Part shown: positions 5,967-12,975 of the stretch, one piece after another | Layout of the letters: every line of letters begins with the position of its first letter | Position numbering within the stretch: the stretch's first letter is position 1 | Origin: JAGTRP01 sp035655235 | GTDB lineage: Bacteria; Pseudomonadota; Gammaproteobacteria; Burkholderiales; Rhodocyclaceae | NCBI GenBank assembly: GCA_035655235.1 | Contig: DASRUX010000377.1 | Span: forward strand, 1-13,538 | Direction: 5' to 3' | Length of the DNA: 13,538 nucleotides | Position numbers and translations under genes: made by a program | The notes under the pieces: model-generated | Seen by the model: only the letters and a program-made list of their open reading frames with translations | Database searches by the model: none | Told to the model about the DNA's origin: nothing

Positions 5967-8308
5967 ATCTCGACGAAGTCCTCCACACCTTTGTCATCGA
6001 ATCCCGGGAACTCCTCGACCAGATGGAGGAGGCCCTGCTCCGCATCGAGCAGATGCCCGACGACGCCGACACCATCAACGCCATCTTCCGGGCTGCCCAC
6101 ACCATCAAGGGTTCCGCCGGCCTGTTCGGCCTGGACCACATGGTGGAATTCACCCATGTGGCGGAAAGCGTCCTGGACAAGGTTCGCAGCCTGGAACTGG
6201 CCATCAATTCCGAACTGGTGGTCCTCTTCCTGGCCGTCTGCGACCACCTGGGCATCCTGATCAACCATGTCAGCAACGGCCAGGCCCCCGGCGAGGACAT
6301 CCACCTGACCAGCGCCTCCCTGATGGAAAAGCTGCGGGTCTATCTCGACCACGAAGCCTCCCGCCAGGCCGTGGTCGCCCCGGCGGCCCCGGAAGGCCAA
6401 GTGGAACGGGAAGACAGCGTCGGCGCCGACACCGACAACTGGCACATTTCCCTGCGCTTCCACGGCGATGTCCTGCGCCACGGCCTGGACCCTCTTTCCT
6501 TCATCCGCTACCTCGGCACCTTCGGCCGCATCGCCCGCATGGTCACCCTGACCGACAGCGTGCCGCCCCTGGACAGCCTGGACCCGGAAACCAGCTACCT
6601 GGGCTACGAGATCAGCTACCAGAGCGACGCCAGCAAGGCCGAGATCGAAGGCGCTTTCGAATTCGTGCGGGACGATTCCATCGTCCGCATCCTGCCGCCC
6701 CACAGCAAGGTCACCGAATACCTGCAGCACATTGAAGGCCTGCCCGAGGAAGACATGCGGCTGGGCGAAATCCTGGTCCGCTGCGGCACCCTGACCCAGA
6801 CCGAGCTGGACAGCGTGCTCAAGTTCCAGGCGGCAGCCCCCGGCGACGACCTCCGCCCCATCGGCGAAGTGCTGGTGGAACAGCACCTGGTCCGTCCCCG
6901 GGTGGTCGAGGCGGCCCTGGACAAGCAGAAGCAGGTCAAGGAGCACAAGGGCAGCGACGGCGGCCTCATCCGGGTCAATGCCGAGAAGCTGGACCAGCAC
7001 ATCAACCTCATCGGCGAGCTCATCATCGCCAGCGCCGCCATCGGCGTAAATGCCCGCCGCGCCAACCAGGCGGACCTGCTGGAAGCCGCCTCCACCCTGT
7101 CCCGCCTGGTGGAGGAAGTCCGGGATTCCGCCCTGCAACTGCGCATGGTCCAGATCGGTGCCACCTTCACCAAGTTCCAGCGGGTGGTCCGGGACGTTTC
7201 CCGGGAGCTGGGCAAGGACATCCGCCTGGAAATCTCCGGGGCGGAAACCGAACTGGACAAGACGGTGGTCGAGAAGATCGGCGATCCCCTCACCCATCTG
7301 GTGCGGAATTCCATGGACCACGGCATCGAGCCCGCCGAGCTGCGCCTAGCCCGGGGCAAGCCGGCCCACGGCACCCTCAAGCTCAACGCCTTCCATGACT
7401 CGGGCAACATCGTCATCGAGGTTTCCGACGACGGCGGCGGCCTCAACCGGGAAAAGATTCTCGCCAAGGCCGTCGACCGGGGCCTGGTCAATCCCGACCA
7501 GGCCCTCTCGGACCAGGAGATCTACGCCCTCATCTTCGAACCCGGCTTCTCCACCGCCGACAAGGTCAACAACCTTTCCGGCCGGGGCGTCGGCATGGAC
7601 GTGGTGCGGCGGAATATCACCGCCCTGCGCGGCACCGTGGATATCGACAGCCAGGAAGGCTGCGGGACAACCATGCGTATCCGCCTGCCGCTGACCCTGG
7701 CCATCATCGACGGCTTCCTGGTTGGCGTCCAAGGCTCCTCCTTCGTGGTCCCCCTGGAAACCGTGGTGGAGTGCGTGGAACTCACCGCCGCCGAAACCGA
7801 GTCCGCCCGGAATACCAACTACATCAACCTGCGGGGCGAAGTCCTGCCCTTCATCCGCCTGAAGGAACTCTTCGACATCCCCGACACCCCGCCCGCCGCC
7901 TCGACGCCGGCAGGCAGCACCGTCTTCGGCAACTGTTCCCCGTCCCCCCTCCAAACCTCGGGGAACAGTCCCACCGCGGCCCCCCATGCCGCGGTGGGGG
8001 CCGAAGGCCGAACCCTGGACCCGATGCTGGCCGCCCTGTTGCAGCCCACCAAGCGGGAAAACGTGGTGGTGGTGAGGTACGCGGGGCACCAGGCCGGCCT
8101 GGTGGTGGATTCCCTGATGGGCGAATACCAGACCGTCATCCGCCCCCTGGGCCAGGTGTTCAACGGCCTGCCGGGCATCGGCGGATTCACCATCCTGGGC
8201 AGCGGCCAGGTTTCCCTGATCCTGGATGTGGCCGGACTGGTCCGGCAGGTATCCGGCCGTAACCGCGCCCACTCCCCCGAAACGCCTCGCCCCGCCCTCC
8301 CCCACTGA
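5963..8308 (+). CDS. cheA: Chemotaxis histidine kinase CheA with MshEN-like insert
   Basis: The 781-residue kinase has a P1/Hpt domain (about 1-110; phosphorylated H46 in AAHTIKGSAG) and a P2-like ferredoxin-type domain (about 160-253). Next comes a tandem repeat resembling MshEN motifs (266-289 and 299-322), then the P3 dimerisation domain (from about 333, VNAEKLDQHINLIGEL). The P4 ATPase has N449 in HLVRNSMDHG, DDGGG (489-493) and GRGVGMD (from 540). The CheW-like P5 (from about 575) is split by a roughly 59-residue Pro/Ala/Ser-rich insert (640-698) whose DNA contains two strong hairpins. It autophosphorylates under receptor control and passes phosphate to the CheY-type protein. The start overlaps the STAS stop by ATGA; the next receptor gene begins 25 bases after its stop. 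All catalytic boxes are intact. Confidence 0.95.
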   Translation: MNLDEVLHTFVIESRELLDQMEEALLRIEQMPDDADTINAIFRAAHTIKGSAGLFGLDHMVEFTHVAESVLDKVRSLELAINSELVVLFLAVCDHLGILINHVSNGQAPGEDIHLTSASLMEKLRVYLDHEASRQAVVAPAAPEGQVEREDSVGADTDNWHISLRFHGDVLRHGLDPLSFIRYLGTFGRIARMVTLTDSVPPLDSLDPETSYLGYEISYQSDASKAEIEGAFEFVRDDSIVRILPPHSKVTEYLQHIEGLPEEDMRLGEILVRCGTLTQTELDSVLKFQAAAPGDDLRPIGEVLVEQHLVRPRVVEAALDKQKQVKEHKGSDGGLIRVNAEKLDQHINLIGELIIASAAIGVNARRANQADLLEAASTLSRLVEEVRDSALQLRMVQIGATFTKFQRVVRDVSRELGKDIRLEISGAETELDKTVVEKIGDPLTHLVRNSMDHGIEPAELRLARGKPAHGTLKLNAFHDSGNIVIEVSDDGGGLNREKILAKAVDRGLVNPDQALSDQEIYALIFEPGFSTADKVNNLSGRGVGMDVVRRNITALRGTVDIDSQEGCGTTMRIRLPLTLAIIDGFLVGVQGSSFVVPLETVVECVELTAAETESARNTNYINLRGEVLPFIRLKELFDIPDTPPAASTPAGSTVFGNCSPSPLQTSGNSPTAAPHAAVGAEGRTLDPMLAALLQPTKRENVVVVRYAGHQAGLVVDSLMGEYQTVIRPLGQVFNGLPGIGGFTILGSGQVSLILDVAGLVRQVSGRNRAHSPETPRPALPH
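7932..7998 (+). repeat. Two adjacent perfect 11-bp inverted repeats inside cheA
   Basis: ACTGTTCCCCG (7932-7942) pairs with CGGGGAACAGT (7959-7969) over a 16-base loop. Immediately next, CCCACCGCGGC (7970-7980) pairs with GCCGCGGTGGG (7988-7998) over a 7-base loop. Both lie in the low-complexity insert of the P5 domain and keep the reading frame. The layout resembles a pair of REP-like palindromes or a small repeat element captured in frame; its origin is inferred. Confidence 0.75.
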
Positions 8309-8333
8309 CGACCTAGGAAAGGCCGCCAATTTT

Positions 8334-10445
8334 ATGAAACTGACCGTCAAAGGACGCCTGATCGTCGTGGTCGGCATCTTCTCCGTCGCCCTGGCCGCCA
8401 TCGGGGCGGCGGGGCTCACCGGCATGACCACCACCGTCAAGGGGCTGGACGCCCTCTACCGGGAACGCCTGGAGCCCCTGCGCACCCTGGCCCGCATCAC
8501 GGCCCTGATCGCCGACAACCGCACCCAGATCATGCTGGCCATCCAGCACAACCCGGACAATCCCCTTTCCAAGCTGCACGACCATCCCCTCTCCAACCAC
8601 TTCGATACCCTGGAGAAGAACCGTACGGAGCTGACCCAGCTCTACAAGCGCTACGAGGAGCAGAAGCTGGCGCCGGAAGAGGCGGCCCTGTTCAAGCGCT
8701 TCCTGGAGCTTCGCACCGAGTACCGCAACGAGGGCACCAACCCGGCCCTCGAAGCCTTGAAGGCAGGCCAGTTCCAGCAAGCCAACGTCATTCTTCTGAC
8801 CAAGATCAACCCCCTGTTCAAGAAGACCAACGACGTGGCGGACGAACTGATGGCCAAGTCCATGGCCGTCGCCCGCGCCGAGTACCAGGCGGCCGACGCC
8901 GCCTACGAGCAGGCCCGCAACCTGATGATCGGCGGCACCTTGCTGGCGATCGTCCTGGGGGCCTTGGTCTGCGCCCAGGTGGCCCGCACCCTGGTGAGGC
9001 AATTGGGCGGCGAGCCCGACGATGCGGCCGCCATCGCCAGCCAGATCGCCGTGGGCGACCTCTCCGCCCAGGTGACCGTCAAGCCCGGCGACACCGCCAG
9101 CCTGATGGCTGCCATGCAGCGCATGAGCGCCACCATCCAGGCCCTGGTGGCCGAAACCAACCGCATGTCCGCCGAACACGACAAGGGCGAGATCGATGTC
9201 CGCATCGACGAGGCCCGCTTCCAGGGCGCCTTCCAGGCCATGGCCAAGGGCGTCAACGGCATGGTCGGCAATCACCTGGACATCATCGTCAAGGGCATCG
9301 CCTGCTTCTCCGAGTTCGGCCAGGGCAACCTTGCCGCCGACATCGAGAAGCAGCCCGGCAAGAAGGCCGTCCTCAACCAGGCCATCGACCAGATCCGCGC
9401 CAATATCCAGGCCCTGGTCAATGATGCCAACACCCTCGCCCAGGCGGCCGTCGAGGGCCGCCTGGCGGTCCGCGCCGACCCTGCCCGCCACCAGGGCGAG
9501 TTCCGCAACATCATCGCCGGCCTGAACGCCGTCATGGAAGCCATCGTCGGGCCGGTGAACGAGATCAACCGGGTCATGGCCGCCGTGGAATCCGGCGACC
9601 TCACCCAGTCCATTTCCGCCGAGTACCGAGGTCAGATGAAGGCCCTGTGCAACACCGTGAACAACACCGTGGACAAACTGGCCCAGACCATCGGCGAGGT
9701 GAATGCCACCGCCGAGGCCCTGGGGGCCGCCACCGGCCAGGTTTCCGCCACCGCCCAGTCCCTCTCCCAGTCCTCTTCCGAGCAGGCCGCTTCCGTTGAG
9801 CAGACCACCGCTTCCGTCGAGCAGATGGCCGGCTCCATCCGCCAGAATGCCGAGAACGCCCGAGTGGCCGATGCCATGTCCGCCGAAGGCTCCCGGAAGG
9901 CCGCCGAGGGCGGCCAGGCTGTCACCGAGACGGTCGACGCCATGCGCCAGATCGCCCAGAAGATCGGCATCGTGGACGACATCGCCTACCAGACCAACCT
10001 TCTCGCCCTGAACGCCGCCATCGAGGCCGCCCGGGCCGGGGAACACGGCAAGGGCTTTGCCGTGGTCGCCGCCGAGGTGAGGAAACTGGCCGAGCGGTCC
10101 CAGGTCGCCGCCCAGGAAATCGGCCAACTGGCCGTCTCCAGCGTCGGCACGGCCGAGCGGGCCGGCAAGCTTCTGGATGAGATCGTCCCGGCGACCCAAA
10201 AGACCGCCGATCTGGTCCAGGAAATCACCGCCACTTCCGAGGAACAGACCACCGCCGTCGCCCAGGTCAATACCGCCATGGGCCAGATGAACAAGGTCAC
10301 CCAGCAGAACGCCGCCGCTTCCGAAGAGCTTGCCGCCACCGCCGAAGAGATGTCCTCCCAGGCCGAGAGCCTCCAGCACGCCATGGCCTTCTTCAAGTTA
10401 TCCGAACATTCCCGCCACCTCCATTCCCAGGAGCGATTCGCATGA
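8334..10445 (+). CDS. Methyl-accepting chemotaxis protein with poly-HAMP chain (receptor 1)
   Basis: The 703-residue receptor has a membrane helix at about 9-28, a periplasmic four-helix-bundle-type domain of about 165 residues, and a second membrane helix at about 197-215. Next comes QLGGEPDDAA leading into five HAMP-like units (GDL or G-x-L cores, about 220-480), then the signalling coiled coil with its hairpin tip at about 548-575 (AYQTNLLALNAAIEAARAGE). The periplasmic part has a histidine cluster, H72, H82, H84 and H89 (LHDHPLSNH), which might bind a metal or haem group. AGGAAAGG lies about 11 bases upstream of the ATG. The reading frame is open further upstream to 8226 inside cheA, but the hydrophobic N-terminus fixes the start. 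The cytoplasmic part is nearly the same as in the next gene; the stop overlaps that gene by ATGA. The ligand is unknown. Confidence 0.95.
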   Translation: MKLTVKGRLIVVVGIFSVALAAIGAAGLTGMTTTVKGLDALYRERLEPLRTLARITALIADNRTQIMLAIQHNPDNPLSKLHDHPLSNHFDTLEKNRTELTQLYKRYEEQKLAPEEAALFKRFLELRTEYRNEGTNPALEALKAGQFQQANVILLTKINPLFKKTNDVADELMAKSMAVARAEYQAADAAYEQARNLMIGGTLLAIVLGALVCAQVARTLVRQLGGEPDDAAAIASQIAVGDLSAQVTVKPGDTASLMAAMQRMSATIQALVAETNRMSAEHDKGEIDVRIDEARFQGAFQAMAKGVNGMVGNHLDIIVKGIACFSEFGQGNLAADIEKQPGKKAVLNQAIDQIRANIQALVNDANTLAQAAVEGRLAVRADPARHQGEFRNIIAGLNAVMEAIVGPVNEINRVMAAVESGDLTQSISAEYRGQMKALCNTVNNTVDKLAQTIGEVNATAEALGAATGQVSATAQSLSQSSSEQAASVEQTTASVEQMAGSIRQNAENARVADAMSAEGSRKAAEGGQAVTETVDAMRQIAQKIGIVDDIAYQTNLLALNAAIEAARAGEHGKGFAVVAAEVRKLAERSQVAAQEIGQLAVSSVGTAERAGKLLDEIVPATQKTADLVQEITATSEEQTTAVAQVNTAMGQMNKVTQQNAAASEELAATAEEMSSQAESLQHAMAFFKLSEHSRHLHSQERFA
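9001..10396 (+). repeat. Long direct repeat, copy 1 (cytoplasmic half of receptor 1)
   Basis: This stretch aligns without gaps to 11082-12477 at a fixed offset of 2081 bp. Identity is patchy: 9053-9109, 9111-9190 and 9192-9281 are identical to copy 2 at every base including third codon positions, whereas around 9610-9700 many positions differ. The pattern suggests gene conversion over an older duplication. Confidence 0.9.
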
Positions 10446-12550
10446 AATTATCCGTCGCCCAGAAAATGTCCCTTCTCGCAGGTTCCGCCCTGCTGGGAAT
10501 CGCCCTGTTGACCGGCCTCGGCCAGCAACAGATGGGCAAGGTCTACGATGCCGCCAGCTACTGCACCGTCAATACCATACCCAGTATCTCAACGCTGAAT
10601 GAGGCCCTGGTGCAGTTCAGCCATGTCCGGGTCCGCACCTACCGCCACCTCCTCAATACCGACGAGAAGGCGATGGCGGAAATCGAGAAGCGCATCAAGT
10701 TGGCCCAGGACGGCCTGGACAAGGCCCTGAAGGACTTCGAGCCCTATATTTCCGACGACAAGGACAAGGCTTTTCTCGCGGCGGACAAGGCCGCCCGCGA
10801 TGCCTACTATGCGACCCTGCCGCCCATCCTGGAGCTTTCCCGCGCCAACAAGACCGACGAGGCCCGCGCCCTGACCGCCAGGACGGCCGCCCCCCTGGCC
10901 GAGAAGCTGTATAGCGCCCTTGAGGAACACGCCCAGTACAACATCGACCTGGGCAAGAAGGCGGCGGACGAAGCGGTCGCCGTCAAGGGCAGTGCCCTCA
11001 ACCTCTCCCTGGTCATTGCCGCCCTGACCCTGGCGGCGGTCGGGATCATCGGCGTCACCATCACCCGCGCCTTCCTGAAGCAACTGGGCGGCGAGCCGGA
11101 CGATGCCGCCGACATCGCCAACCGGATCGCCGAGGGCGACCTCTCCGCCCAGGTGACCGTCAAGCCCGGCGACACCGCCAGCCTGATGGCCGCCATGCAG
11201 CGCATGAGCGCCACCATCCAGGCCCTGGTGGCCGAAACCAACCGCATGTCCGCCGAACACGACAAGGGCGAAATCGATGTCCGCATCGACGAGGCCCGCT
11301 TCCAGGGCGCCTTCCAGGCCATGGCCAAGGGCGTCAACGGCATGGTCGGCAATCACCTGGACGTGATCGTCAAGGGCATCGCCTGCTTCTCCGAGTTCGG
11401 CCAGGGCAACCTCGCCGCCGACATCGAAAAGCAGCCCGGCAAGAAAGTCATCCTCAATGAGGCCATCGACCAGATCCGCGCCAATATCCAGGCCCTGGTC
11501 AATGATGCCAACACCCTGGCCCAGGCCGCCGTCGATGGCCGCCTGGAAGTCCGCGCCGACGCCGCCCGCCATAAGGGCGAATTCCGCAACATCATCGCCG
11601 GCCTGAACGCCGTCATGGAAGCCATCGTCGGGCCGGTAAACGAGATCAACCGGGTCATGGCCGCCGTGGAATCCGGCGACCTCACCCAGTCCATCCGCAC
11701 CCAATACCGCGGCCAGCTCCAGTCCCTGTGCGAGATCATCGACAACACCGTCACCAAGCTGGCCCAAACCATCGGCGAGGTGAATGCCACCGCCGATGCC
11801 CTGGGTTCCGCCACCCGGCAGGTTTCCGCCACCGCCCAGTCCCTCTCCCAATCCTCCTCCGAGCAGGCCGCTTCGGTCGAGGAAGCCACCGCCTCCGTCG
11901 AGGAGATGGCCGGTTCCATCCGCCAGAATGCCGAGAACGCCAAGGTCGCCGACTCCATGTCCGCCCAGGGCTCCCAGCAGGCTGCCGAGGGCGGCCAGGC
12001 CGTCACCGAAACGGTGGACGCCATGAAGCAGATTGCCCAGAAGATCGGCATCGTGGACGACATCGCCTACCAGACCAACCTGCTCGCTCTGAACGCCGCC
12101 ATCGAGGCCGCCCGGGCTGGGGAGCACGGCAAGGGTTTCGCCGTGGTCGCCGCCGAAGTCCGGAAGCTCGCCGAGCGTTCCCAGGTCGCCGCCCAGGAAA
12201 TCGGCCAACTGGCCGTCTCCAGCGTCGGCATGGCCGAGCGGGCCGGCAAGCTCCTCGACGACATCGTCCCCGCCACCCGGAAGACCGCCGACCTGGTCCA
12301 GGAGATCACCGCGACTTCCGAGGAGCAGAACAGCGCCGTCGCCCAGGTCAACGTCGCCATGGGCCAGATGAACCAGATCACCCAGCAGAACGCCTCCGCT
12401 TCCGAAGAGCTTGCCGCCACCGCCGAGGAGATGTCCTCCCAGGCCGAAAGCCTCCAGCAGGCCATGAGTTTCTTCAAGGTCGAGGGCTCCGGGCATCAGG
12501 CAGGCTCATCCCACGGCGCCGGGAATCTTGTCCGCTTGGGCCGCCGGTAA
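10442..12550 (+). CDS. Methyl-accepting chemotaxis protein with poly-HAMP chain (receptor 2)
   Basis: The 702-residue receptor has membrane helices at about 10-27 and 188-212, with a 4HB_MCP-like periplasmic domain between them. The same QLGGEPDDAA, five HAMP-like units and signalling tip (from about 539) follow as in receptor 1, without an indel in the shared part. The periplasmic domain differs from receptor 1 but is homologous to that of the partial receptor at 12972: both begin MKL, share a YC-T-[VI]-NT-[IV]-PS segment with C41, and the LNTD-K-MAEIE segment. AGGAG is 8 bases before the ATG, which overlaps the previous stop by ATGA. The C-terminus lacks a CheR-tethering WxxF pentapeptide. 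The ligand is unknown. Confidence 0.95.
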   Translation: MKLSVAQKMSLLAGSALLGIALLTGLGQQQMGKVYDAASYCTVNTIPSISTLNEALVQFSHVRVRTYRHLLNTDEKAMAEIEKRIKLAQDGLDKALKDFEPYISDDKDKAFLAADKAARDAYYATLPPILELSRANKTDEARALTARTAAPLAEKLYSALEEHAQYNIDLGKKAADEAVAVKGSALNLSLVIAALTLAAVGIIGVTITRAFLKQLGGEPDDAADIANRIAEGDLSAQVTVKPGDTASLMAAMQRMSATIQALVAETNRMSAEHDKGEIDVRIDEARFQGAFQAMAKGVNGMVGNHLDVIVKGIACFSEFGQGNLAADIEKQPGKKVILNEAIDQIRANIQALVNDANTLAQAAVDGRLEVRADAARHKGEFRNIIAGLNAVMEAIVGPVNEINRVMAAVESGDLTQSIRTQYRGQLQSLCEIIDNTVTKLAQTIGEVNATADALGSATRQVSATAQSLSQSSSEQAASVEEATASVEEMAGSIRQNAENAKVADSMSAQGSQQAAEGGQAVTETVDAMKQIAQKIGIVDDIAYQTNLLALNAAIEAARAGEHGKGFAVVAAEVRKLAERSQVAAQEIGQLAVSSVGMAERAGKLLDDIVPATRKTADLVQEITATSEEQNSAVAQVNVAMGQMNQITQQNASASEELAATAEEMSSQAESLQQAMSFFKVEGSGHQAGSSHGAGNLVRLGRR
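11082..12477 (+). repeat. Long direct repeat, copy 2 (cytoplasmic half of receptor 2)
   Basis: This is the partner of the repeat at 9001-10396. The repeat starts just after the second membrane helix (at the AACTGGGCGG HAMP entry) and ends at the MCP C-terminal FFK codons. The sensor domains are therefore excluded from the homogenised part. Confidence 0.9.
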
Positions 12551-12559
12551 GGAGTTTCC

Positions 12560-12841
12560 ATGAGGATAGAGACCTCTCCCAACGCCATGCCGTCCTCTCC
12601 CCCGGCTCCCATTCGCCTGCCGTCCCGGATGCTCCGGAACATGCTGGGATTCCTGCTGCTCGGCGGCTGGTTCGCCTTCTGCTATTGGATTCAGCTTTCC
12701 CTGGTGATGACCCTCAGCATCCTGGTGCCCTTCCTCCTGGTGGGCGCCATGCTCCAGGTCCTGGGCGGCCTCGCCAGCCCAGGCCGGAAGATTCGCCCGT
12801 CCCCTTTCCGGCCCCGCTCCACACCAACCCGTCGCCAATGA
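12560..12841 (+). CDS. Small two-helix membrane protein of unknown function
   Basis: The 93-residue product has a proline-rich N-terminus, two hydrophobic segments (about 28-44, GFLLLGGWFAFCYWIQ, and about 47-70, LVMTLSILVPFLLVGAMLQ) and a basic C-terminal tail (RKIRPSPFRPRSTPTRRQ). I do not recognise the family. AAGGAG lies 5 bases before the ATG and overlaps the stop codon of receptor 2, which argues for a real coupled gene; the stop overlaps the next short reading frame by ATGA. The basic tail predicts a cytoplasmic C-terminus. Its place between receptor genes suggests an accessory to receptor or array assembly, which is inference only. Confidence 0.7.
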   Translation: MRIETSPNAMPSSPPAPIRLPSRMLRNMLGFLLLGGWFAFCYWIQLSLVMTLSILVPFLLVGAMLQVLGGLASPGRKIRPSPFRPRSTPTRRQ

Positions 12842-12975
12842 AACTCTCCGAGCGCTCCCAGGCCGAGAGTCTCCAGCAGGTCATGAGCTTCTTCAAGCTT
12901 GAGGCGCATGGGCAACAACCGACCCCAAAAACCACACCGTTCGTACACCCATCAAAACAGAGGAGCCAAGCATGA
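12838..12975 (+). pseudogene. 45-codon remnant of a chemoreceptor gene (start fused to C-terminal end)
   Basis: The frame begins ATGAAACTCTCC, encoding MKLS, the same start as receptor 2. It jumps at once to SQAESLQQVMSFFKLE, which matches the C-terminal end of receptors 1 and 2 (SQAESLQQAMSFFKVE). It then has its own 25-residue tail and stops at TGA 12973-12975. The whole sensor, HAMP and signalling region is missing, as expected from one internal in-frame deletion of a receptor gene. It still overlaps the gene before it and the gene after it by ATGA, and it carries the AGGAG of the next gene at 12961-12965. It may survive only as a translational bridge, or may encode a short helical peptide. 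Confidence 0.8.

Noticed and set aside
10589..12496. 635-codon open frame on the minus strand, and similar long minus-strand frames at 8313-10379, 5627-7321 and 1573-3189
   Set aside because: They lie wholly opposite well-recognised genes, are Gly/Leu/Asp-rich and show no domain. They are the usual side effect of GC-rich third codon positions.
11728..12837. Long plus-strand frame running through receptor 2 and the small membrane protein
   Set aside because: Up to 12837 it is an off-frame shadow of receptor 2 with Arg/Pro-rich translation. Only its last 45 codons match receptor sequence, and they are annotated separately as the remnant.
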